Position numbers and translations under genes: made by a program
Source of the DNA: an uncultured Bacilli bacterium
GTDB lineage: Bacteria > Bacillota_I > Bacilli_A > RF39 > UBA660
Direction: 5' to 3'
DNA: 30,693 bases
NCBI GenBank assembly: GCA_934096605.1
Contig: CAKOMI010000014.1
Span: forward strand, 1-30,693
Shown here: positions 24,953 through 30,693 of the stretch, piece by piece
Layout: each line of letters starts with the position of its first letter
Position numbering within the stretch: position 1 is the stretch's first letter
The notes under the pieces: model-generated
What the model saw: only the letters and a program-made list of their open reading frames with translations
Databases searched by the model: none
Told to the model about the DNA's origin: nothing

Positions 24953-24981
24953 CAAAATAAAAGGCAGGCTTTCACCCACCT
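24953..24981 (-). terminator. Partial terminator between surface protein and sortase genes
   Basis: Minus-strand stem AGGTGGG / CCTGCCT (two G·U pairs, 6-nt loop) followed by TTTATTTT. It may lower sortase expression relative to the surface protein. Confidence 0.6.
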
Positions 24982-24983
24982 AA

Positions 24984-26195
24984 TTAATTTCTCTTAAGTT
25001 TTTTTGCACCAGCATATATTAATGTACTACCAGATAAAATTAAACCTGCTAACATAACTAATATATTATCACCTGTTTGAGGATTTTTTTCAGTCTCATT
25101 TGTAGTTACACTAGAACCATTACTAAGATTCTTACCAAACACTACATATTCTGATAAATGCGTTGTTTTAAATGTTACAAAACCATCTTTATAAGATGCA
25201 TCAATTGTTTCTACTATTTTACCATCTTTTACATAAGCAACAACATATTTATCATATTTAACAGCGATTGGAATTGTTATTTCAAAATCCCCATTTTTCA
25301 TTTCAACTACTTGATTACCATTATAAACACTAATATCATAACCAGAAATTGAAGTATAACCATCTAGTGTATAATCAGCTGCTTTAATAGTTGGAGTTTT
25401 TAAAGTATAAGCCTTACTAAGTTCTGTTTTACTAGTAAATACAACATTTAAATTACTTTTTAAAGAATATGCTTTATCTTCCTCTTCTTTTTCACTTGTA
25501 AATGTTACAGAACCATTATCATTATAAACAATATTCATATCAGTTGTAATGTGTTCATTAATCCATTCTTTAGTAATCCATTTATGATCTTCATCTTCTT
25601 TAATACTAGCCTTATTAGTGCCATTTACAAAGTCATCACTAGTTAATTTACTATCCATTCCTTTATTAACACTTAAAGTTTTTAAACTATCAAACTTAGC
25701 AGCAAAATCTTCTTTTGTTTTAAAGTAATAACAAATATTATCACTATCTTTAACACAAGTATCACCATAATAAGCAGTTTTTATAGTTTCACTATCAATT
25801 TTGCCATAGCCTCCTAAGTAAACACCATAAACAGTTATGCTGCCTTCGCCTTCCATAATAAATTTAAAGTCATCTCTATCACCAGGTAATTCAGATACAA
25901 CATTTACGCCATTAGCAACATATGTTAAAGGATTATGAAAGATGTCAAATCCTCCAATTTTAGCATCTTTCTTAAGTTCTACCCTACCAGTATTCTCATG
26001 TCTGTTCTGTTTAAAAGTAAGTTTATCATATTCTTTAACATCATCAATGATAAGTTGTGATTCGGAAAGATCCTCATTTAAACCAAAATAATTTTCTGTA
26101 TAAGCAATATGTGTACTATCTACAGTCTCTGCATTACAAACAAATGGTACGCAAACCAAACCAAGAGCAATTAAACTTAATATTTTCTTTTTCAT
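24984..26195 (-). CDS. Sortase-anchored surface protein (NPQTG)
   Basis: 403 residues. A signal peptide (KKILSLIALGLVCVPFVCNA) is followed by an ectodomain of about 340 residues rich in Lys, Asp, Thr and Ser, with no domain I recognise. A C-terminal sorting signal follows: NPQTG, a helix NILVMLAGLILSGSTLIYAG and a basic tail KKLKRN. NPQT-type motifs are sortase B substrates, and a class B sortase follows at once. Two stretches (YAVK..VVAYVKDGKIVETI) resemble beta-rich modules seen near cell-wall anchors. Expression is probably phase-variable through the G9 spacer of its promoter. Confidence 0.85.
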   Translation of the reverse strand: MKKKILSLIALGLVCVPFVCNAETVDSTHIAYTENYFGLNEDLSESQLIIDDVKEYDKLTFKQNRHENTGRVELKKDAKIGGFDIFHNPLTYVANGVNVVSELPGDRDDFKFIMEGEGSITVYGVYLGGYGKIDSETIKTAYYGDTCVKDSDNICYYFKTKEDFAAKFDSLKTLSVNKGMDSKLTSDDFVNGTNKASIKEDEDHKWITKEWINEHITTDMNIVYNDNGSVTFTSEKEEEDKAYSLKSNLNVVFTSKTELSKAYTLKTPTIKAADYTLDGYTSISGYDISVYNGNQVVEMKNGDFEITIPIAVKYDKYVVAYVKDGKIVETIDASYKDGFVTFKTTHLSEYVVFGKNLSNGSSVTTNETEKNPQTGDNILVMLAGLILSGSTLIYAGAKKLKRN

Positions 26196-26285
26196 TTTCT
26201 CAAAACCTTTCTTTTTTAATATTCAAAATTACAAACAAACCAACCAATCGATAGGCATCACCCAAACATTCTTTTATACAAGCTA

Positions 26286-26315
26286 ATTATAACCCCCCCC
26301 CAAACAATTTGTCAA
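26286..26315 (-). promoter_or_regulatory. Promoter with a G9 tract as spacer
   Basis: On the minus strand a consensus -35 TTGACA (26310-26315) and -10 TATAAT (26286-26291) are separated by 18 bp, nine of which are an uninterrupted G run (26293-26301). Loss of one G gives the optimal 17-bp spacing. Slippage would tune transcription of the NPQTG protein and probably the sortase. The start point would be near 26279, giving a leader of about 85 nt. Confidence 0.75.
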
Positions 26316-26363
26316 GAAAATTTTGCATAAAAATTTACTCTTTTATTTCGATTATTTTTATGT

Positions 26364-26369
26364 TAATAT
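26364..26369 (+). promoter_or_regulatory. Extended -10 of antisense RNA, cassette A
   Basis: TGTTAATAT on the plus strand, conserved in the same place in all three cassettes. The -35 is weak. Confidence 0.4.
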
Positions 26370-26375
26370 GTATCT

Positions 26376-26479
26376 AATGAGAGAATTCTCATATAATAAA
26401 AAAGAGAACCTCTAGTTTGGTCGCTAGATGTCCTCGATTGTTTTTAAGAACGTCTAACACTATGTTTAGACGATTTTTT
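26376..26479 (+). ncRNA. Predicted antisense RNA, cassette A
   Basis: A plus-strand transcript of about 100 nt is expected from the extended -10 to a terminator (CGTCTAA / TTAGACG, T-tail 26474-26479). It is fully complementary to the 3' UTR and terminator of the peptide mRNA on the other strand and stops just before that coding sequence. This hairpin is less perfect than in cassettes B and C, so this copy may be the most diverged. Confidence 0.5.
26396..26435 (-). terminator. Terminator of the peptide mRNA, cassette A
   Basis: Minus-strand arms GAGGACATCTAG (26424-26435) and CTAGAGGTTCTC (26404-26415), followed by TTTTTT. Eleven of twelve positions pair if one G·U is allowed. Confidence 0.65.
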
Positions 26480-26482
26480 AAA

Positions 26483-26587
26483 TTATAGAGAAGAGATTAA
26501 AAATAGTTTGGAAACTAAAATTAATATGATCATAACTAACAAAAATATTAGTATCAAAAGAAAACAATGTTCTGTATCTTTTTTCAA
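26483..26587 (-). CDS. 34-residue hydrophobic peptide, toxin-like, cassette A
   Basis: TTG start 6 nt after a perfect GGAGG. It reads (M)KKDTEHCFLLILIFLLVM then IILILVSKLFLISSL. A charged N-terminus precedes one membrane-spanning helix. The reading frame has the same length as in cassettes B and C with no indels, about a dozen substitutions (several synonymous), and the start codon changing TTG/GTG but always a legal start. That is good evidence for coding. The size, single helix, and convergent overlapping antisense RNA match type I toxins (Fst, TxpA, Ibs kind), but I recognise no named family. The ribosome site is inside a small hairpin (TCCTC / GAGGA). Confidence 0.65.
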   Translation of the reverse strand: MKKDTEHCFLLILIFLLVMIILILVSKLFLISSL

Positions 26588-26635
26588 ACTAATCCTCCTT
26601 CTAGAGGACGTCTAACAACTAAAGGTTCGCGGTTT

Positions 26636-26641
26636 ATTATA
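26636..26641 (-). promoter_or_regulatory. -10 box of the peptide mRNA, cassette A
   Basis: TATAAT on the minus strand, ~50 nt before the TTG start. The same box is present in cassettes B and C. A TCGACA further upstream is conserved but 21 bp away, too far for an ideal -35. Confidence 0.5.
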
Positions 26642-26703
26642 TATCACTAAATGTGAGTATTTTGTCGAGCCAAGTACTTTTTAACATTTTTTATTATTTT
26701 TTT

Positions 26704-27025
26704 CTATAAACTCGGTACATAAGGATTATTTTTTGTGCCATCACCCGTAAATTTCAAAATACTCTTTAAATTTATACCATGTCTTAAGCCAAGTGAATAA
26801 CTAGTATTACCATCATCAGTATTGTCATATGGATTAAAAGCAAACATATGTGAAGTACTAGAAGAATACCCAAAAGGATTATAATAACCCATAGATGTCA
26901 TGGTCCAAAAATATTCAACAATTGTTAAATATGAATCTATAGAGGATTTTTAATAATCAGATTTTCCAGCAAAAAAACACTTGAAATGACTAATAGTGTT
27001 TCATTTGCTGTTATAAAGCCAACAA
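26704..27025 (-). pseudogene. C-terminal relic of a third surface protein
   Basis: Reads in two frames. First comes VGFITANETLL (compare GLITADEVLLAG in the intact copies), then a lesion, then DSYLTIVEYFWTMTSMGYYN (compare SYLTIGTSFWTLTPAGLYN) and the shared end LKFTGDGTKNNPYVPSL. Only the last fifth remains. The N-terminal anchor and the start, including any G tract, are gone, although the promoter-side conserved block still sits upstream at ~27100. It shows that the tandem array once had at least three surface-protein genes. Confidence 0.8.
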
Positions 27026-27126
27026 AAAAAAGACACCTACAAGTAATTGTTAGTATATCAAAGAAACACATAATAATATTTTTAGTAGCCAAAAAATTTA
27101 ATCTTTTATTTTAAGCATTTTCATGT

Positions 27127-27132
27127 TAATAT
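27127..27132 (+). promoter_or_regulatory. Extended -10 of antisense RNA, cassette B
   Basis: TGTTAATAT on the plus strand, same position as in the other cassettes. Confidence 0.4.
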
Positions 27133-27138
27133 GTATTT

Positions 27139-27243
27139 AGTGAATATATTTCATAAAATAAAAAAGAGAACATCTAGTTTTTGTGGGCTAGACGTCCTCA
27201 ATTCTTTATGGGACGCCTAAACACTTTGTTTAGACGTTTTTAT
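27139..27243 (+). ncRNA. Predicted antisense RNA, cassette B
   Basis: About 100 nt from the extended -10 to a terminator with arms ACGCCTAAACA (27213-27223) and TGTTTAGACGT (27227-27237), loop CTT, then TTTTATTAT. It ends 5 nt short of the peptide stop codon on the other strand and is complementary to the peptide mRNA's whole 3' UTR. Confidence 0.6.
27158..27199 (-). terminator. Terminator of the peptide mRNA, cassette B
   Basis: Minus-strand arms GAGGACGTCTAG (27188-27199) and CTAGATGTTCTC (27166-27177) pair at all 12 positions if two G·U are allowed, then TTTTTTATTTTA. On the opposite strand those two positions would be A·C mismatches, so the hairpin is built for the minus-strand RNA. Confidence 0.75.
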
Positions 27244-27247
27244 TATG

Positions 27248-27352
27248 TTATATAGGGAGAGTTAAAGAAAGTTTGGAAACTAAAATTAACACGATTATAA
27301 CCAGCAAAAATATTAGTAGCTGAAGCATACATATTTCTGTATCCTTTTTCAC
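27248..27352 (-). CDS. 34-residue hydrophobic peptide, toxin-like, cassette B
   Basis: GTG start 6 nt after GGAGG. It reads (M)KKDTEICMLQLLIFLLVI then IVLILVSKLSLTLPI, identical in protein sequence to cassette C. Three or four charged residues at the N-terminus, one membrane helix, a Lys after the helix and a short hydrophobic end. It lies in the gap between the full-length surface gene (27469 stop) and the third-copy relic. Confidence 0.7.
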   Translation of the reverse strand: MKKDTEICMLQLLIFLLVIIVLILVSKLSLTLPI

Positions 27353-27400
27353 ACTAATCCTCCTTCTAGAGGACGTCTAACAACTAAATGTTCGCGGCTT

Positions 27401-27406
27401 ATTATA
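27401..27406 (-). promoter_or_regulatory. -10 box of the peptide mRNA, cassette B
   Basis: TATAAT on the minus strand, giving an expected 5' UTR of ~45 nt that contains TTAGACGTCCTC just before the ribosome site. Confidence 0.5.
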
Positions 27407-27468
27407 TATCACTAAATGTGAGTATTTTGTCGAACCAAGTACTTTTTAACATTTTTTATTATTTTTTT

Positions 27469-28861
27469 CTATAAACTTGGTACATAAGGATTATTTTTTG
27501 TGCCATCACCAGTAAATTTTAAGGTGTTTTTTAAATTTATTACTGGTTTTAAACCAGCCGTATCAGCCGTACTGAAATCATCAGCTTTACTTATATTATT
27601 AAAAAAAATATATGAAAGCATCCAATTGCCAGAATAAGTATTATATAATCCTGCTGGCGTCAGTGTCCAAAAAGAGGTACCAATTGTTAAATATGAATTT
27701 GGAGATAATTTAGTATAATTATAAGTGCCATCAAATACGCCACCACTTGAGCCAGCTAATAGTACCTCATCTGCAGTTATTAGCCCTACTGGATAAGTTA
27801 AAGCTTTATTACCTGATGAAGCATTACCTGTAGTATAATAATCACTAGAATTTTCACATTTCAAATTTGGCATGCTGGCACTCACCCTTAAATAGGCCTT
27901 ATAATATGTTGTAACAGATCCCGTTCCAACACCACTTTGATTATTTAAAGTACTCCTGTCGCCACAAAAACCTGATAATGTGTCAATATAACTTGTGTAA
28001 CTAGCAAGTTTGGACGCATAAAAGTTGTCATTAGCTGTTTTAATTGTTGAGTTCGTACCTAGACCATGAGCATTACCACTCGTATACATATAGCCGACAT
28101 ACATATTATTGTTATTGCCAGAATTAAACTGACTTGTACCATATTTCCTATCAGTACTAGAATCGCCATTGTCATGAGCTACTGTGCCATCATAAATCAT
28201 ACGAATACTACCATTGCCATTAATACGAATAATGCGCCAATAAAAACCTGCAAATTTAACATAATTATTTTCTATTGAACCACGGTAATAATAACTTGTG
28301 CCATCATCATCTTCGGCCATAAATATACCCTTTTCATGGGATTCACAAGTAGAGTCGTCACACGCACTTTTAGTAAAGTCTGGGGTATAACTATTAATAG
28401 TTAAATTGCCTAATGCAGTACTAACAGTTCCTTCTTTTACAAAATATAAATTGCATCTCGTTCTTGTATAACCAGTAGCATTATAATTACTATAATCAAT
28501 ATCAGCGTGCCAAACAGCATAATTCCAGTCCACTTTTACACCATTAGTACAATTACTTTTATCTGTATCCAACTTATAACCTGTATTTTGCTTAGGCATA
28601 TTCCTTGTTATTTCACCATCCACGTAATATGCAAAATAAATATCGCCCGGATCCTGAATCTCACCATTAATTACATTAAAATGTTTCTCTTCCGTAAATA
28701 CAGCAAAAGAATTATATAAATATATGCCTGATAATAATAAAGCACTTAAAATTATTGTCGTTATGATTATTTTTCTTTTACTGTTTGTTTCTTTAAATTT
28801 CTGTAGTTTTAGAGAGTTATACTTATTCGATAACCCCCCCCCCAACGTATTTTTGCTTCAT
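27469..28861 (-). CDS. Phase-variable single-anchor surface protein, copy 2 (assembled OFF)
   Basis: The best start is ATG at 28861, 7 nt after GGAGAG and ~20 nt after a consensus promoter. It reads MKQKYV and then enters a G10 tract (28834-28843) that shifts the frame to a stop after VIE. With nine Gs the protein is 463 residues: MKQKYVGGGLSNKYNSLKL onward. The alternative, a TTG at 28845 next to the tract, has no ribosome site. The protein has an N-terminal anchor helix (IIITTIILSALLLSGIYLYN) and then an exported domain: DPGDIYFAYYVDGEITRNMP, FAGFYWRIIRINGNGSIRMI, WTLTPAGLYN and the C-terminus LKPVINLKNTLKFTGDGTKN. It has paired Cys and looks like the DUF6273-type extracellular domains of gut Bacillota (from memory). 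No sortase signal; it is held by its N-terminal helix. Confidence 0.8.
28834..28843 (-). repeat. G10 homopolymer in the 5' coding region
   Basis: Ten consecutive G on the minus strand, 6 codons after the ATG of the surface gene. Tract lengths of 9 or 12 restore the frame; 10 and 11 do not. Confidence 0.9.
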
Positions 28862-28886
28862 GACTTATCTCTCCTATTCTCCTTCA

Positions 28887-28915
28887 ATTTTACAAAATTT
28901 AATCTTTTATTTCAA
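28887..28915 (-). promoter_or_regulatory. Promoter of surface gene copy 2
   Basis: TTGAAA (28910-28915), 17-bp spacer, TAAAAT (28887-28892). Diverged equivalents are seen at ~27100 and ~26330 in the other copies. Confidence 0.7.
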
Positions 28916-28927
28916 TAGTTTTTATGC

Positions 28928-28933
28928 TAATAT
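28928..28933 (+). promoter_or_regulatory. Extended -10 of antisense RNA, cassette C
   Basis: TGCTAATAT on the plus strand, 13 bp from the -35 of the divergent surface-gene promoter, so the two promoters may compete. Confidence 0.4.
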
Positions 28934-28939
28934 GTATCT

Positions 28940-29046
28940 AATGAAAGAAATTTCATATAATAAAAAAGAGAACCTCTAGTTTTTCAGGCTAGACGTCCTC
29001 GATTGTTTTTTGGGAACGTCTAAACACTTTGTTTAGACGTTTTTAT
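28940..29046 (+). ncRNA. Predicted antisense RNA, cassette C
   Basis: About 105 nt ending in a perfect 11-bp hairpin (ACGTCTAAACA 29016-29026, CTT loop, TGTTTAGACGT 29030-29040) and TTTTATTAT. It ends 5 nt before the peptide stop codon on the other strand. It also repeats, in the same sense, the block GAACCTCTAG and CTAGACGTCCTC that resembles the 5' UTR of the peptide mRNA. Confidence 0.6.
28958..29000 (-). terminator. Terminator of the peptide mRNA, cassette C
   Basis: Minus-strand arms GAGGACGTCTAG (28989-29000) and CTAGAGGTTCTC (28968-28979), then TTTTTTATTAT. Eleven of twelve positions pair with one G·U. Confidence 0.75.
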
Positions 29047-29050
29047 TATG

Positions 29051-29155
29051 TTATATAGGGAGAGTTAAAGAAAGTTTGGAAACTAAAATTAACACGATTA
29101 TAACCAGCAAAAATATTAGTAGCTGAAGCATACAAATTTCTGTATCCTTTTTCAC
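29051..29155 (-). CDS. 34-residue hydrophobic peptide, toxin-like, cassette C
   Basis: GTG start after GGAGG; the protein is identical to cassette B, with one silent change in the coding region. Same promoter, ribosome-site hairpin and convergent antisense RNA. It lies between the two intact surface-protein genes. Near identity to cassette B shows recent duplication or gene conversion. Confidence 0.7.
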   Translation of the reverse strand: MKKDTEICMLQLLIFLLVIIVLILVSKLSLTLPI

Positions 29156-29203
29156 ACTAATCCTCCTTCTAGAGGACGTCCAACAACTAAAGGTTCGCGG
29201 CTT

Positions 29204-29209
29204 ATTATA
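29204..29209 (-). promoter_or_regulatory. -10 box of the peptide mRNA, cassette C
   Basis: TATAAT on the minus strand, same position as in cassettes A and B. Confidence 0.5.
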
Positions 29210-29271
29210 TATCAACGAATGTGCATATCTTGTCGAACCAAGTACTTTTTAACATTTTTTATTATTTTTTT

Positions 29272-30655
29272 CTATAAATTTGGGATATATGGATTATTTT
29301 TAGTACCATCACCCGTAAATTTTAAAGTGCTTTTTAAATTTATGACTGGTCTTAAACCTACAGCGGCATGACTAGTACTTGCATCATCAAAAAGTCCATC
29401 AGAGTTTATAGCAAATGTTAATGAACCATAAAATCCATGTCCAAATGGATTATAATAGCCAGCTGGCGTCATTGTCCAGAAATGATTTTTACAAGTCAAG
29501 TAAAGATCTGGCGCAGCTTTTTGATATTTAATCTCACCATTAAAAGCTCCACCAGAATAACCAGCAAACATTGCTTCATCAGCAGTAATAAGGCCAATAT
29601 TATTAAAAAATCTATCATCAACATTAGAGCATTTTAATGTTGGATCACTCATATTTATTCTTAAATAACCACTATAATAAGTATTTATTGTACCCGTACC
29701 AGCATCATTTACTATATTTAATGGCGTTCTATCATTACAAAAAGATACACTTGAATCTAAATAACCATTATAATTTGTTAAGTTTTGTGTATAAAAATTA
29801 CTAAGTCTTCCCTTAATAACTGAAGTTGTTCCTAAACCATGTACATTACCACTAGTGTACATGTAGCCAACATACATATTATTAGTACTAGAACCATTAA
29901 AAGGTGTAAGTTCAACTATTCTATCAGTGCTAGATTCACCATTGTCATGGGTTACTGTTCCATCATAAATCATACGAATACTACCATTGCCGTTTATTCT
30001 GATGATACGCCAGTAGTAGCCAGCAAACTTAACATAGTTGTTTTCCACACTGCCTCGGTAGTAATAACTTGTCCCATCATCATCTAGAGCCTCATATATA
30101 CCCTTTTCATGGGATTCACAAGTAGAGTCGTCACACGCACTTTTACTAAAGTCTGGCGTATAACTATTAACAGTTAAATCACCTAGTACTGTACTAACAG
30201 TGCTTTCTTTTACAAAATATAAATTGCATCTTGTTCTTGTATAATCAGTAGCATTGTAACCACTGTAATCAATATCAGCGTGCCACACAGCGTAATTCCA
30301 ATTAACTTTTACACCATTAGTACAATTACTTTTTTCTGTATCCAACTTATAACCCGTATTTTGCTTGGGCATATTCCTTGTTATTTCACCATCAACATAA
30401 TAGGCAAAATAAATGTCACCTGGATCAGTCACTTCACCATTAATAACATTAAAATGTTTTTCTTCACTAAACACTGCAAACGAATTAAATAAATATATTC
30501 CTGATAATAACAATATACTTATAATTATTGCGGTTACTATTACTTTTCTTTTACCATTATTTTCTTTAAATTTCTGTAATTTTAGAGAGTTATGTTTATT
30601 TAATAACCCCCCCCCTGTGGTTGACCGAAAATCTTGATTTTCCACTATTTTTCAT
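29272..30655 (-). CDS. Phase-variable single-anchor surface protein, copy 1 (assembled OFF)
   Basis: Paralogue of the gene at 27469-28861; most of the N-terminal half is identical or conservatively changed, and the C-terminal third (receptor-like face) differs more. The best start is ATG at 30655 after GAGGAAG, reading MKNSGKSRFSVNHRGG. The G9 tract (30607-30615) then shifts the frame to a stop. With eight Gs the protein is 460 residues. A GTG at 30645 is in frame with nine Gs (ENQDFRSTTGGGLLNKH) but lies ~20 nt from the ribosome site, so it is less likely. Anchor helix VIVTAIIISILLLSGIYLFN, then the same exported domain (FAGYYWRIIRINGNGSIRMI, FWTMTPAGYYNPFGHG, LRPVINLKSTLKFTGDGTKN). The upstream promoter is only partly inside the window (GATAAT near 30676). 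Confidence 0.8.
30607..30615 (-). repeat. G9 homopolymer in the 5' coding region
   Basis: Nine consecutive G on the minus strand, ~14 codons after the ATG. Lengths 8 or 11 join the ATG to the long frame; 9 and 10 do not. Confidence 0.9.
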
Positions 30656-30693
30656 AACTTTTTTCTTCCTCTCTTATTATCTTTTCTAAATAA

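Larger units (their letters stand above)
26340..29275. repeat. Three tandem copies of a ~300-bp peptide/antisense cassette
   Basis: Blocks at about 26340-26700, 27105-27470 and 28905-29275 are homologous end to end. Each runs from the antisense promoter through both terminators and the peptide gene to the 3' end of a surface-protein gene or relic. B and C differ at few positions; A is more diverged. The repeat unit of the locus is therefore surface gene plus cassette. Confidence 0.85.

Noticed and set aside
28066..28278. Plus-strand frames opposite the surface genes (for example also 29839-30087)
   Set aside because: They are mirror translations of conserved codons in the two paralogues (rich in I, T, N), so their similarity to each other comes from the minus-strand genes.
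26340..29215. CRISPR array or transposon inverted repeats as an explanation for the repeated blocks
   Set aside because: There are only three copies, spaced by surface genes, with promoters, terminators and a conserved reading frame inside. There is no spacer periodicity, transposase or target-site duplication.

Overview
The window is AT-rich, low-GC DNA with standard stop codons (TGA is a stop, TGG encodes Trp). It looks chromosomal and most likely comes from a Gram-positive Bacillota, possibly an uncultured gut-type Bacilli or Clostridia relative. The evidence is an aminoacyl-tRNA synthetase under a T-box leader, a class B sortase beside an NPQTG-anchored surface protein, a TagGH/Wzm-Wzt type polysaccharide exporter, and pyruvate:ferredoxin oxidoreductase, which implies anaerobic metabolism. 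Nearly all genes are on the minus strand.

Layout. 1-4.5 kb: a gene-poor edge, an archaeal-type AspRS with T-box, and a GH31 glycosidase. 4.6-6.2 kb: a relic zone with a decayed Cys-rich gene, a short tandem repeat, tRNA-Gly(UCC), tRNA-Thr(CGU) and a frameshifted transglutaminase-like gene. 6.3-9.5 kb: a CarD-like regulator, a MATE transporter fused to a cytidylate-kinase-like domain, and a membrane-anchored thioredoxin-like protein. 9.6-17.2 kb: PFOR behind a GT2 gene, then a tightly coupled DUF2142 / GT2 / DUF2304 / small DMT-like set. 17.2-24.1 kb: a surface polysaccharide cluster (double GT2, Wzm, Wzt, GT4 with DUF1972, metallophosphoesterase, GT2) with a small convergent HTH gene inside it. 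24.1-26.3 kb: sortase B and its probable NPQTG substrate. 26.3-30.7 kb: a tandemly amplified surface-protein locus.

The last region is the most interesting. It has two near full-length paralogous single-anchor surface proteins and the C-terminal relic of a third. Each is followed downstream by a ~300-bp cassette encoding a 34-residue hydrophobic peptide, converging on a predicted ~100-nt antisense RNA with its own terminator. This is the architecture of a type I toxin-antitoxin system, although I recognise no known toxin family in the peptide. The two intact surface genes have G10 and G9 tracts a few codons after their best start codons, and both tracts as assembled put the ATG out of frame (phase OFF). 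A third G9 tract is the spacer between consensus -35 and -10 boxes upstream of the NPQTG protein. In so AT-rich a sequence, three long G tracts in about 4.3 kb, each at a control point of a surface-protein gene, suggest a phase-variable surface locus interleaved with three type I TA-like cassettes.

All functions are inferred by reading sequence; no database search or RNA folding was run.
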